Of a stretch of DNA of 64,000 nucleotides, positions 37,571 to 49,267 are shown piece after piece; the stretch's first letter is position 1; each line of letters starts with the position of its first letter. A program made the translations under genes and the position numbers. Below the pieces are notes generated by a model. That model did no database searches. It saw only the letters and a list, made by a program, of their open reading frames with translations, and was not told the DNA's origin. Origin of the DNA: Sesamum alatum. Lineage: Eukaryota; Streptophyta; Magnoliopsida; Lamiales; Pedaliaceae. The DNA lies in the NCBI GenBank assembly GCA_034509735.1, contig JACGWO010000011.1, positions 26,954,979 to 27,018,978 on the forward strand, given 5' to 3'.

Positions 37571-38244
37571 ACATTTAATTTATTTCATTCGCAACCACCG
37601 ATTCTCCCAAGGGGAAATTATTTTAAAAAAAAATACGAAATATAATAAAATTTTACCAAAATGGTGTGATTTTAAACGAATTTATTATATTTTATATCAA
37701 TACACATATATCAGAAGACATTGCAAGAAGAAAATGAATTTTTTGCTACTTTATAAATAATTATGACTTAAAAATCATAGTGAATCAATAATATTAACCA
37801 CAGCAAAAATGACCAAACATTAATTTTAAGTATGACTAATGTTTTGACACCACATACAGAAGCACAATTTTAATTTACTAAAAGTAATTTATTGTATCGT
37901 TTAATATGTTAAATATTAAAATTTATTATAAAAAAGTTATATATTTTATATCAACTCACGCATATATCGTAAGATATTGCAGAAAAATTGATTTTTGCCA
38001 CATTATAAATGACCACACGATTTAAAAATCAAAGTAAATCAATGCAATTCATCAAATCCTGTTGTTGGATTCTGTCATTTTTAACTAACGAATGGACCTT
38101 TTGTTAGACAAAATAAACAAGGATACTAGATGTAATTTTTCACAGAGAATTTTTAAATAATTACACCAAGCTCCAGGATAAAATAATATAATTATTACCG
38201 TTCTGCTGCCACATTTTCCTTCAAATAATCCGTTCTGCTGTTGG
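37571..38244. other. AT-rich DNA with a duplicated segment and a MITE arm
   Basis: About 37681-37788 and 37936-38043 are diverged direct copies (TATATTTTATATCAA..CATATATC..AAGA.ATTGCA..TTTAAAAATCA.AGT.AATCAAT). 38080-38200 resembles one arm of the 43880-44390 MITE family. Confidence 0.6.
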
Positions 38245-38330
38245 GATGAAAGGTAGCCGCCGTCAGCTGGAGACGGAGTAGTGTTGGCAACCCCCTGGAG
38301 GCTTCAGGATTCTATGAATGCAAATGGAGT
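38245..38330 (+). pseudogene. Degenerate duplicate of the ELMO last exon and 3' UTR
   Basis: GATGAAAGGTAGCCGCCGTCAGCTGGAGACGGAG matches exon 9 of the ELMO gene (37114-37147). It is joined directly to TGTTGGCAACCCCCTGGAGG, which matches the 3' UTR at 37283-37303, so about 135 bases of exon 9/UTR are missing between them. The reading frame is closed by TAG at the junction. Confidence 0.75.
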
Positions 38331-38354
38331 CGTGGAGTACTGCACATAATAATA

Positions 38355-38850
38355 TTAGACCTCATTTACTTTAAGAGATGAGATTAAGTTGTAATAGATT
38401 AATGGTGGATAAAACGTAGAATGAGATTAAATTATATTACTAATATTTTTATTTAAATAATTTATTTATCATGATTAATCATCTATTTATCTAAATATAA
38501 ATAAACAAGAAATTGGATCGAACTTCACAAGTAAACAAGCCCTTATGTGATAATTATATTGCCCTACCATAGGTTTGATGCATATTATATGTAGAATTCT
38601 TATAGTATAAAAAATTACACATGGCACTCTAAAATTTGCTTCCGTTTAGTAAGTAAATCCCCCAATTAATTTAAATTCACCAAATTTACTTGTATTAACA
38701 ACAAAATATTAAATAAAAAATTATATTTATCCTCGATTAACTTATTACTGACTTATTGCAGGTCAAATAATCTTTTCATAATCAAAATACCCTCGTACAT
38801 CTTCACCGTTAGCACTATAATCACAGCACGAGGGGTTATCCAAAGCCAAC
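38355..38850. mobile_element. Two MITE remnants
   Basis: 38355-38545 has hAT-like inverted ends (CTCATTTACTTTAAGAGATGAG / CTTCACAAGTAAACAAGCCC). 38550-38850 is one arm of the 43880-44390 family (CCAATTAA..AAATTCACCAAATTTACTTG, then TTACTGACTTATTGCAGGTCAAATAA). Confidence 0.45.
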
Positions 38851-39034
38851 ACCAATAAACCTCCAAAACACAAGGTTCACAAACCCCGTTAAAGAGTCAA
38901 AATTCATAACTCGCTACAAAATAGCCATACAACAAGATTCAAATATCAATACAACAGGATCCGAATAGCGATACGACAACAATTTGGACAACAGAGTCAT
39001 ACAACATAACGATAATCGGCTCGATCCAACAAGC

Positions 39035-41219
39035 TTATTCATAGATCCAGGAATGGAGGCTGCTGCTCCATTCAGCAATTCCTTCTGGGAACCAAAGAGC
39101 AATCTCCTTCCTTGCACTCTCAACTGCATCACTACCATGAATGACGTTCCTACATTTGCAACCGCACACGTTTCATTCAATGCACGACAATGGAGAAACT
39201 GAGTTTACAACAAAAAAGCAAGAAAAACACCATAAATTGAGAGCAAAACTCACCTGCCAATATCAATGGCATAATCACCACGGATGGTTCCGGGAGCAGA
39301 GTCAGCAGGGTTGGTCGCCCCGATTATCTTTCTCCCAGTAGTTACAACATTCTTACCCTCCCAAACCATTGCAACAACGGGGCCAGAGATAATGTACTCA
39401 ACAAGCCCATTGAAGAACGGCTTTGCTGACAAATCAGCATAGTGCCTCTCAGCAAAAGCACGATCGACAGTAATGAACTTCAGACCTGTATAACAGATGT
39501 ATTTTAATTAACAACAATGGAATATAACCGAAAAAGAAATCAAGACCTTCAAACACCAAATACAAATGTATAAATAGCAGTGTATCGTCATTTTGATTCC
39601 TATATGAACAAAACACTGCAAAACTGAATCACAAAGACTTTCCAAAAACATGAAAAAAAAGAAACATATCAAGGAACTAATTACCATTATCATTGTTTAT
39701 CTATATTATTATTTATTATATAAAGAAAACCCCCTCCACACTCACAAACGGCGGTTAATTACACCGCTATACTATTTTTTGTGAGATAAAAAATGCCCTT
39801 CAACTAATAATATAATCAGCATACTTGACCTCCAAAGTTTCACTAATTGATAAATTAGTTTTTTATTTTCTTTCTTTTATTTTTTTAATTAAGGTGATGT
39901 AATGATTTATATTTTGCTCTTATTTATAATAATAATATATTTTAAAGCGCAAAAGAATATTTATTATATGCACGCAGGGACGGCGTGCCACATCAACTAG
40001 TCTATATCTATCTATACTTTATTATTAACATTGAGAGTATTTTGGTGTCTCACCTTTTCTGATCTGTTATTTTATATTTTTTTAGTATTTAATTTAATAT
40101 TGTCTTATTTATTTATCTAACTTCCCACTCTCCCTCTATATTTCAGTAGTTATTTCTTCTTTTCCCTAGTTTCATGCATATTTTTTTCCCCAAATATTAT
40201 ATCATTATCTTCTTTTTTATCATCCCTTCCTTATAAATCTAATGTTACATTTTTAGTTTGTATATACTTCATTAGATAGTAAATATTTTATTTTAAATAA
40301 TATTAAAAACTTACGCACACAGGTAGGGTGTGCCATTCGGAGAGGGGCCTTATGGTGTCGACTTAATCATGGTCTGCCATTTATTTTAAAACTTTTAAAT
40401 TTACTAACTGTTTTTAACTTCTCAATTTATCATAGTTTTCCATAACTACCTCTTCGGTAGTTATCTTTTTTTCCTTTCTCGTGTATGGTTTGATTTCTCC
40501 AACATTATGTATTATGTTTGTTTACCAATAATTTTTTATAAATCAAAATATTTATTAACTTATTATCTTATTTATATATTTATTTTTAGGTACTTTTTCA
40601 CTCAACAAAAATTAAATAATACAATTTATAATTTTTTTTTTTTTGCATATTTTTAAAAATTATGCACATACATGAGATATTGGGATGTGCCACACTTACT
40701 TATACTGAAAGAAAACAAATTGTGCGAAAAATGGTACCTTTCAAAGTGAAACCTTTCTTCTCAAATCTGCCAATGATCTCACCAACCTGAATCAAAACAA
40801 ACACACCAAAAACATCTTGAATTCAATTTTTTAATCCTCAAGAGATTTTTTTTTTTTTTGGCGAATACACCACAAGATTCACTACTGTACTTCAACATCA
40901 TCCCAACCAAAAATCAATCCCCAGATTAACACATTTTCTTTTCCACTTTACTGAATTGCCAAAAAAAAAAAAAAGACAAATTCTCCATTCCTTCTCCAAT
41001 TCACAAACTGCTTTACACAAACAACAGCTCAGATAGATTTTCTACCCTTTTTATTTTCCAATAGCAAAGGGTTTTCCCTTGAACAAATTCCAAATTCAAT
41101 AACCATCTTCAATAATTCGAAACCCTAAACAAAAATAATATTTACTGAAAAGCAAAGAAAATACGAACCAGGCCTCTCTGTACTCCATCGGGCTTGATCA
41201 TAATGAAAGTCTGCTCCAT
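39035..41219 (-). CDS. NDPK1: Nucleoside diphosphate kinase, cytosolic type I
   Basis: Transfers the gamma phosphate of ATP to other (d)NDPs through a phospho-histidine, keeping NTP pools balanced. Minus-strand exons are 41219-41169, 40786-40738, 39485-39254 and 39149-39035 (TAA), giving 148 residues, the usual length of plant NDPK1. All introns are GT-AG. Motifs: [17 protein letters not shown] at the N-terminus (KPDG), GRFEKKGF, the [10 protein letters not shown] strand, [20 protein letters not shown], and the active-site HGSD with catalytic His115 at the start of the last exon. The C-terminus is HSWIYE. There is no transit peptide, so the protein is cytosolic. Intron 2 (40737-39486) is enlarged by Helitron-like insertions. 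The gene converges on the ELMO gene. The promoter side (41310-41370) has a CT/AT microsatellite and an AACCCTAA telo-box-like motif. Confidence 0.97.
39700..40000 (+). mobile_element. Short non-autonomous Helitron in NDPK1 intron 2
   Basis: Begins TCTATATTATTATTTATT at 39700 and ends CTAG at 40000. A hairpin GCACGC-AGGGACG-GCGTGC lies 11 bases before the end. Flanks are A and T, as for Helitron insertion, with no target duplication. 301 bp, no coding sequence. Confidence 0.8.
40011..40705 (+). mobile_element. Adjacent degenerate Helitron-like copies
   Basis: A second TCTATACTTTATTATTAA start at 40011 is followed by two Helitron-like 3' hairpins: GCACAC-AGGTAGG-GTGTGC near 40314-40333, and GCACAT..ATGTGC near 40668-40694 followed by CACACTTACTTA. 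Neither keeps an exact CTAG end. They may be one composite or two head-to-tail relatives of the 39700 element. Confidence 0.5.
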
Positions 41220-41309
41220 TGTTGCGGCGGCGGCGGCTGAGCTTAATCGGTTTTTCGAGGTTTAACACAGTGAAGCAGAGGGAGTGATATACAGAGTACT
41301 AAAATATCG

Positions 41310-41347
<38 letters not shown>

Positions 41348-41480
41348 TGTACGCTTCAAAAACCCTAACGTATCGATTTTTCCTTTTCCTTCAAATAATC
41401 GTTTCCCACGTGTCTTTTAGATTCCTTTTAATTGCACTTTGATCCTTCAAATTTCTAACTAAATTTATTTCAGTCCCACT
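41220..41480 (-). promoter_or_regulatory. NDPK1 5' UTR and promoter-proximal region
   Basis: Upstream of the start codon on the minus strand: a CT microsatellite (41311-41327) next to an AT run (41328-41347), and AAACCCTAA-like telo-box sequence at 41358-41368. The motif types are common in plant promoters of growth-related genes; function is inferred. Confidence 0.45.
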
Positions 41481-42295
41481 ATTTTCTTTCTTTAGGAGGC
41501 GTTTTGGCAGGGCGTATCATATTGTCTAAATGCCGAGGCTCTATTTGGTTTCATTTTCCAACTGTTTATGAGGCAGTAAGAAAACAAATTCAAACATGAC
41601 ATTATCCAAAATATCTTTATTGGGTGTTTTGACTCGTTCTCCCATGTATACATACATTTACTTATAAATAAACAAATATAATTATGCATATATATATTTA
41701 TAAAAATATATAAAAGAGACGTGATTAATGAACATATTCTTTGTCTCCCAGTATACTACGTAATACATAAAAAAAATTAAATATTACTTTATACATATAT
41801 AAAAATATATAAAAAGATACGATTTGACAATTAACAGTGTTTTTTGTCTCCAAATATACAATACAATACATACAATATATTTTTTACACTATTTAAAATT
41901 AACTCCAAAAATAAATTCAAACATACACCATATCTCTAACACACCTTATTTATTTTTATTTTTTTCTCTTTATCTCCACAAAACAAAACAAAACATTCCA
42001 AAAACGAAAGCAAACACAAGGCGAGTCTTTCTACCGTCAACTACAAGAGTTGGTCCAAAACCGATATTTACTAAACAAGCGCGCTAGTTACAATCAAACT
42101 AAACATATTTTTGTGTAAAAAAATTTATTTTATTTACTATGTATACCAACTTCAAATATTATTTTTCTTTCTGCTATTTTTCTAATTTTATTTTAGAAAT
42201 ACATAAGTTTGAAATACCTACTAAATAGATTATTTATTGGAATATTTTCAGTGAAGATTATAGTCGGAAACTTATTATCGTGTATATTTTAATTA
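41481..42295. other. AT-rich intergenic DNA
   Basis: Near-duplicate segments at about 41690-41750 and 41795-41860 (TATATAAAAATATATAAAA.GA..CG..TT). No gene. Confidence 0.4.
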
Positions 42296-43548
42296 GAGAT
42301 AATTTCATTTACACCCCTCACATATTGTTTTTTTATACAAACTATTCCTACTTTTTGAAAAATTAAAGAAACTACCTATGACAATTTTTAAAATCCAAAA
42401 ACGTCCCTGTTGACAGGGTCGAACATTTAATATAATTTTTCAAAGACAAAATATCCTTAGAGTGTTTCTATAATTATCAAAAGGTAGAAGGGGTGTTAAA
42501 ATAATATTTATGGGGATGAGTAATATGACCTCATATTTTTTTATTATATATATCAATTTTAAATTTAAGTTTGAATTATTTAATTAATCTTTTAATTGAG
42601 TCTCTATATAAAATTACACTTTTTAATAGTTGAAATATTAAATTATTCAATTAATCTATTAATAAAATTAGTTATTGAATTAAAATTTATTACACGTGTA
42701 GAAATTATTTAAAATTCTTAAAATTAAAAACTTATTTATCCTCTATTTTTATTTATACCAAAGTTTCACTAAAAATTTAATTAGTTATAATTCAAAATAA
42801 TTTATATATTATAAATCATATTAGTAAAATAAATAATTTATTATTAAAAAGTATGTTTATTAATTTTTTTTTAAAATTATCCCTTCTTCCCCAACTCTCA
42901 TTTGCGCCCTACCTATCGCATCCTGTCTTCGCCCAACTCCTCTTTCACCATCGCCCGCACTCACGGCCACCCAACCTTCACCCAACATCTAAATATGTAT
43001 GTACAAATGTATAACTATATACATATCTATATATCCATATATGTATAATAAATTAATTTTAGTAAAATTTAGTTATAAATGAAATAGAGGACATTAATCT
43101 TTTAATTTTAGTAAGTTAAAATAATTTATACATGTGTGATAATTTTTTATTAAACTTATAATATATTAACTAATTTTTATTAATATATTAAGAATAATTT
43201 AATATTTCAGTTATTAAAAAATGTAATATTATAGAGAGATTCAATAAAAAAAATTAATGAAATAATATAAACTTAAATTTAAACTTGATATAAATAATAA
43301 AAAAAAAAATTGGGGTCATACTGCTCATCCTTATAAACATTACTTTGACACCCCCTCTACCTTTTGAGAATTATAGAAACACCCAAGAGGGCATTTCTGT
43401 CCTTGAAAACTTATGTTAAAGTTTGACCCAATCAACAGGGTAATTTTTAGGTTTTAAAAGCTGTAAGGGATAATTTTTGTAATTTTCAAATATACGAGTG
43501 ACTTGTGCAAAAGAACAATAGGCGAGGGGGTGTAAATATAATTATCCC
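42296..43548. mobile_element. Long-TIR Mutator-type MITE
   Basis: Starts GAGATAATTTCATTTACACC and ends with the complement of GGGATAATTATATTTACACC. The ~230-base arms are inverted copies (including GGGGATGAGTAATATGACC near 42510 and its inverse near 43325). A perfect 9-base target duplication, ttttaatta, flanks it (42287-42295 and 43549-43557). A short GC-rich core lies at about 42885-42985. Non-coding. Confidence 0.85.
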
Positions 43549-43879
43549 TTTTAATTATTCTCGATATTTGTTGAGTTCTTTTGGCACGCTTTGGAGAATA
43601 CTGAAATGTTGCAAGCAATGTATTTATTCTAATTATTTTTATAATATTCGTCAATTTTTTTAATATATAGTTTAGAGAATAATAGATTGTTGCAAACAAT
43701 ATCTACTTTTGAAATTTGACATTTAATTGTTTGTAATTCAGGAAGTTTTTTAAAACATAATGGCGTGAAATGATATAATATAAAGTCTCGAATAGGTCGG
43801 AAATTGCCACTGACCTAAATTGAATAGTTTTATCTAGATTAAGAATAATTTTATTTCGAGTAACAAAAAATTGATATAG

Positions 43880-44390
43880 AAAGAAATTACGATAATTACA
43901 CTGTTCTTCTTGAAGTTTGGTGTAATTACACGTAAACTCCATGTGGTTGGATAATTGTATTTAGTATTCCTGACGTTTGTTTCGTCAAAAGAAAAAAAAA
44001 AAAATCACTTCATTAGTCAAAATTCAATGAATTAGTTGATATTAAAAAAAATTGAATGAAAATATCTCAATTGATTTTTTACTAACTCATTACAGGTCAA
44101 ATAAAAATTTTCTGACCAAACTACTCTTATACGGGTGGGGAGGTATTTATGACGAAAAGGGTGAAGATATACCTCTCCACATACAATAAGTTAGTACTAA
44201 GTCAATTAGAGGATTTTCATTCATTTTTTTTTTCTTAATATCGACAAATTTGATGAATTTTGACTTATGAAAAGATATATTTTTTGATTGAAAACAAACG
44301 TTATAAGTATTAAATATAATTTTTTAAATTATAGAGGATCTATGTGTAATAAATTAAACCTCATAGGAGGGCGACGTAATTACCCAATAG
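43880..44390. mobile_element. Mutator-like MITE (family 'GAAGTTTGGTGTAATTA')
   Basis: The left arm CTTGAAGTTTGGTGTAATTACACGTAAACTCC and the right arm (inverted; TATGTGTAATAAATTAAACCTCATAGGAGG) bracket an inner inverted pair around TCATTAGTCAAAATTCAATGAATT. No coding content. Confidence 0.55.
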
Positions 44391-45159
44391 ATTATCTAGT
44401 AGCTGTGGTACTGTAAACATTAATTTGAATAAGGCCTAAAACGGTAAAAAATGTACTGCAATAGCCTAGATAAAAGTCCATAAACGTATTGGGCTGCCAT
44501 GATTGAATTGGACACACGAAGGCCTTTATATATTTGAGGCCCAAAGGCCCACAGTTAAACTGGGCTACAAATGGAGGCCCAAAAATCTATTGGTAATGTA
44601 GCAACTAAAAATAAAATGGGTATTTTTGGTATTTTTACCCTTGTAATTTTACTTTTTCGTCCAATTTTGAATAGAAACACACTTGTGTTTTAGCCCATCA
44701 TTTTTTCTCACTAACCAAATATGAAACACTTTATTACACATTCACTTTTGCTCGAACTTCAAAGCTAATTATACTCTTTGCATTATTCTTATTGTCATTA
44801 TTAAAATTTTTATTGATTTGAGCGTAAGAATGCTGATTTTTGTTTCATAGATTCCCTTGTCATTTATGCAGCAATCTCATTGTTCCAAGTACAAATTAGG
44901 GCTTCTCAAATTTGATGGTGCAAATTGTTCATTATCAAACTTATGGTATTCTTTTTGTTAAAAAAAATTAAATTTGTGGTATTTTTGTTTTATATATATA
45001 TATATATATATTTCACATAATTTGAAATTTGATATTATTAGACACGGTCAGTAAATATAGTTAGAAGTGTTGAATACGGTTATTATTCACAGTCCTCTGA
45101 GACATAAAATTGAAGTCTGAAAGCATATTAGAACTGTAAAAGACGCATCCGCTTCCAAT
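44391..45159. other. Intergenic DNA
   Basis: An (AT)n run at 44992-45010. Several GGCCCA motifs at 44500-44580. No gene recognised. Confidence 0.4.
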
Positions 45160-45545
45160 TTAGAGGGTGTTTAGGTGAGCTTATAAGCTCTTTAAAATAT
45201 TTTATAAGATATTTAAGAGCTTATAAGATGCTATATATTAAGTATTTGATAAACTTTTTAAGAAAAAAACTTATAAGGTCTAAAAATAAGATGTTAGGAG
45301 TTTATACACTCTTTAATAAAAAGTAAGGAGTTGTCAACTTATTTATAAGATCTTAACAAATTTCTTTAAATTAATTACAAAGTCATTACTAACATTTTAT
45401 AAGCTCTATAATCTTATTTTATCCAAACACTTAATGAACTTATTTTTAAAATAAAATTTAACATCTTATAAACTCAAAAAACAACTTATAAGATGTATGA
45501 GTTTATAAGATTTTTTAAATAACTTTAGTCGAAACCCTCTTAGGC
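45160..45545. mobile_element. Fold-back MITE (family 'GGTGAGCTTATAAG')
   Basis: AGGGTGTTTAGGTGAGCTTATAAGCTC at the left, with many CTTATAAG/ATCTTATAA motifs in both orientations and an inverted counterpart ending GAAACCCTCT. Related copies are at 46595-46975 and 47537-48765. Confidence 0.5.
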
Positions 45546-46594
45546 GAAAGTGAGAGAAGTTTTTCTTACGGAATTCATGAGTTGGGGCACTGTCCTTAAT
45601 GTTCCTCATTGATGCGTACTAGCAGCCAGTAGTACCACCATGGTCAAAGGATTTTCATCAAAATTCTATGATCACTTGAGGACTATCCTGCAAAAGAAAT
45701 AAGCAATACAATGCTTTAGTCGGTAACTGAATTACTGAACAAGAGAATAAAAGGAACTTGGAATAACGAGAGATAATGGTGTAATAATTGATATGAAGTG
45801 ATGAAATAACAAAATATAAACTAAAATAAGCTTGTGGCGTGCAAAATATAACAGGGAATGCAAATCCGTGTTGTTTGCCGAGAAAAAAATGTGTCGAGTG
45901 TAAATAGCTTGAGTTATTATTTTGACTGCACTATGACCTTCATTTATAGGAGGATTGGGAGTAGAATTCAAAAGTTAGTTAAGCTGCATACTGTTGGAAA
46001 AAACCACAGATATTAGCTAACTAACAAAAGAGTTAAAATGCTATTTGGACTCATCAGGATGGAGTTATGACTGTTTTAATGTTCTTATCTAGTCAGCCCG
46101 AAAATCTGGGAGGTTGTTACCAACTGACTGTTTTGACGAAGCCCTCTAATATTGGGGGGGGGGGGGGGGGGGTAGCTAAAGATCTTTTGTGGTGATGCAA
46201 ACTATGACGTGGAGAGTTTGTCTGACGTGTTGGCCCTGCTATTTTGCTGAGTTCTCTTGTGAATCCAATCTGTCTTAAACTTTGCCATGTCAGATTGAAA
46301 TGTAGAAAATATAGGCTTAATCACATGTGATATGCGCCAGCAGGATTGCATCTGCTGGGTTAATTAGTAGGAGTTCATTTCCTTATTTTGGACTTTTAGA
46401 AAAAATAATTGAGGGACATATCGTCACTGTCAGTATCTCAAAAGTCAAAACACTAGTATGAATGTTTTTATTCAACTATGGCCACTGCGCAACCAACAAA
46501 TTTATTATCACAAAACCATCGAATTACTAATATAATTGAAATTGATTCACAAACTACTACTACTAAAAAATAACTAATTAAGAAGGTCTTTGGC
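45546..46594. other. Intergenic DNA with a poly(G) tract
   Basis: Includes a run of 19 G at 46154-46172. The small minus frame 45732-45971 has no recognisable domain. Confidence 0.5.
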
Positions 46595-46975
46595 TAAGTT
46601 TATTCATGGCATCTTATTAGTTTACATATCTTATAAAATGTTTTGAAACTTATAACATGTTAGATCTTATTTTAAAAAAGAAGCTATTATATTGTTTGAA
46701 AAAAATAAGATCATACAACATAATATGTTATTAAATACAATTTTGTAATTAATTTGAAGAAAATTGAACTAATTTCTTAAATTTTTTTAAATGAGTCGGG
46801 AATCCCTTAGTTTTTCGAAAGTAGCTTATAAACTGCTAATATCTTATTTTTTGGATCTTACCATTTTTTAAAAAGTTCATCAAACACTTTGCTAAATCTT
46901 ATAAGTTTTAAAACATCTTATAAGACATTTTAAATAGTTTATAAGCTCATCCAAATGCGCTCCGAGTCCAATTAC
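46595..46975. mobile_element. Fold-back MITE (family 'CTTATAAG')
   Basis: Left GGTCTTTGGCTAAGTTTATTC and right AGTTTATAAGCTCATCCAAATGCGC are loosely inverted, with internal GTTTTGAAACTTATAA / TTATAAGTTTTAAAACATC pairs. Confidence 0.5.
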
Positions 46976-47536
46976 ATAATCACTTAGTGAAAAATTAAAG
47001 AATTTCATAAACTTATTGCAAAACCACCCCAACAACAACATTGGAAATTAATCTTAAGTACTTGAGAAGATAAAAATTGGTGAAGGATTATTAGGTGTCA
47101 CCTGTACAACATTCCCTTCAACTTGTGAAGCATTAATTATTTCTTTATAAGGACAAAAAGAATAGAGACAACAAAGAAAAAAAGAGACCCACCAAAATGT
47201 GTATTAATCATGAAATTTGGAAGGGGTGATTGAAAGGCCATTGATTGTTGCATGGAATTCAACAACATAAAATATTGCATTTTGCCCCCTCAAATTTGTA
47301 TATATTGCTTCAACTTTTAATTATCTTCCTTCATCGACAACCTACTTATTGCTACTTTGAAAATTTTAGTCCATAATCATGAGACTGTCGGATATTCCTA
47401 TGGTTATGACTTCTCTCCCAATCAATTAAATATTCTGTTTGAATTATTGGATTATGATAACATTAAATTATTGAAAAAATTAGTTTCATGCTTTGTTTTT
47501 TCTTGTATTGTAATGTTTTCCTCGTGAAAATAAAAA
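46976..47536. other. AT-rich intergenic DNA
   Basis: I see nothing that can be named here. Confidence 0.4.
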
Positions 47537-47621
47537 GGTGTTTGGCTAATCTTATTTAAAATATTTTAAAGATCAAATATCTTACAAACTCTTTTTCGAA
47601 CTTACAAGATCAACGTTTAAC

Positions 47622-48040
47622 AAGTCTTGGCTTCAACACCTCAGGAGTAATTATATTTTGTGTGGAGAAATTGTGCAAGAGACATATCAATACTTATTTT
47701 TCGACTGTTCTTATGCACAATATTTAGTTTATTGCAAGCGTGAAGTGAGATTCCAATGGCTATATGTGGATTGAAAGCGAGGAGTGGCGATGGCGATGGC
47801 GATGACAACATTTGCTCAATGATGCTTATCAGGCGTTGCTTGGGATTTTGGTTTACCATCTTTGGAGGGAAAGGAACATGTGGAGTTTTCAACAACAATT
47901 TCGGAGTTCTCTCATTATTTCGGAACTTGTAATAGATCCGGTTAGAAATAGATTGTTGGGCTTGAATCGTTCAATTTCATTGTAGCTCATACATCTACTT
48001 CTAAATTTGTCCCTGTATAAGATATTATATTTTATTTAAA
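47622..48040 (+). pseudogene. LINE (L1-type) 3' end with zinc-binding RT tail
   Basis: Translation in two frames gives LCGEIVQETYQYLFFDCSYA (the zf-RVT pattern C-x2-C..H/Y..F-x-C, here partly decayed), and then LLGILVYHLWRERNMWSFQQ with ELVIDPVRNRLLGL. This is the characteristic C-terminal segment of plant L1-type ORF2. It is followed by TTGTCCCTGTATAAGATATT and an A/T-rich tail. 5'-truncated and frameshifted. Confidence 0.8.
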
Positions 48041-48209
48041 AATAAATTCGTAAAGTGTTTGAATAAAATAAGATTATGGAGCTTATAAGACGTTTGTAAT
48101 GACAGTTTTGCAATTAATCAGAAGGAAATTGTTAAAATTTTAAAAGTTATTTAGGAACTCTTTACTCTAAATAAGGAGCTTTTAAGCTCCTACGATCTTA
48201 TTTTAAAAA

Positions 48210-48666
48210 ATGGCTTAAATACATTTTTGGTCCAGTAACTTAGGCCATTTGGCATTTTCGTCTTTAACTTTCTACGATAGCATTTTGGTCGTGTATCTTT
48301 TTAATTTTCGTGATTTTAGTCTTTTTTTTTTTGCTGGAGTTCACCCTTATCGCCGGAAAAATTCATGTGCCTCTCACGTGTCATTTTAAAATTGGGGCTT
48401 TTGTTCCTATTGGCCCATTCTGTCAACATTTTTGTCCTTTAACTTTATAGAGTAATATTTTCGTCCTAAATCTTTTTAATTTTCGTGATTTTAGTTCTTG
48501 TTTTGGCCGGTGTTCACGCTTCTCGCCGATGGAAGTGAACTCCGACGAATAAAAAGACTGAAATTGCGAAAATTAAAAAGATACAGGACTAAAATACCAC
48601 CATAGAAAGTTAAAGAACGAAAATGCCAAATGACTTAAATTATCGGACCAAAAATGCTTTTAATCC
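48210..48666. mobile_element. Mutator-type MITE (family 'CATTTTTGGTCC')
   Basis: Ends ATGGCTTAAATACATTTTTGGTCC and the complement of GGATTAAAAGCATTTTTGGTCC. A perfect 9-base duplication ttttaaaaa is on each side (48201-48209 and 48667-48675). The inner halves are inverted (AACTTTCTACGATAG..; CTATAGAAAGTT-like). A related copy is at 58165-58640. Confidence 0.8.
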
Positions 48667-48765
48667 TTTTAAAAACTTTACCAAACACTTTTCAACATTA
48701 ATTATAGGCTCTCAAACATCTGATAAATTGTTTTGAAAAAAACTTATAAGCTCACCCAAATAACA

Positions 48766-49267
48766 CAAAAGATCAAAAAATTAATGTATTTATCGTAATA
48801 TCACAAGAAATAAATAGTTAAAATTTCAAAAAAGTATTGAATTTTTATTTGCAAATTATTGATGCATCTCATATTTTATTTTATATACATATAGTAAATG
48901 TAAAAAAATTCATGTTATACATATATATATATATATACAAACATTTTTTGACAAAAAACATTTTATTTATGATAATATATATATATATATTATTAAATAT
49001 TAATATAATCTTAATTTATAGTGAAAGAAAAAAAAATCCGAATTGGAAAACTTAAAAAGAAGTGGGAAACAGAAGAAGATATGTGTTGGTAAAAAGTAAA
49101 GCAATGAGAAGATTTTTTAAATCTTTTGAGGATACTTTATTCCTGGATAGGCAATCACTTTTCCAAGTCAACCACCATATGTACATGCTCATCTATCAAC
49201 CTATTGGTTCAAATTAATCATTTCAGGGTGCTCAATCATGTATTCATACTTTTGAAAGAGAGTTGTA
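48766..49267. other. AT-rich intergenic DNA
   Basis: Two (AT)n runs (about 48920-48938 and 48975-48990). No gene. Confidence 0.4.

Larger units (their letters stand above)
47537..48765. mobile_element. Composite of a CTTATAAG-family MITE with a LINE tail and a Mutator MITE inside
   Basis: GGTGTTTGGCTAATCTTATT at the left and AAACTTATAAGCTCACCCAAAT at the right are the ends of the same family as 45160 and 46595. Between them lie a LINE 3' end (47622-48040) and a Mutator-type MITE (48210-48666). Confidence 0.5.

Noticed and set aside
39508..41168. Separate genes in NDPK1 introns
   Set aside because: Short AT-driven frames only; sequence is explained by Helitron-like insertions and intron DNA.
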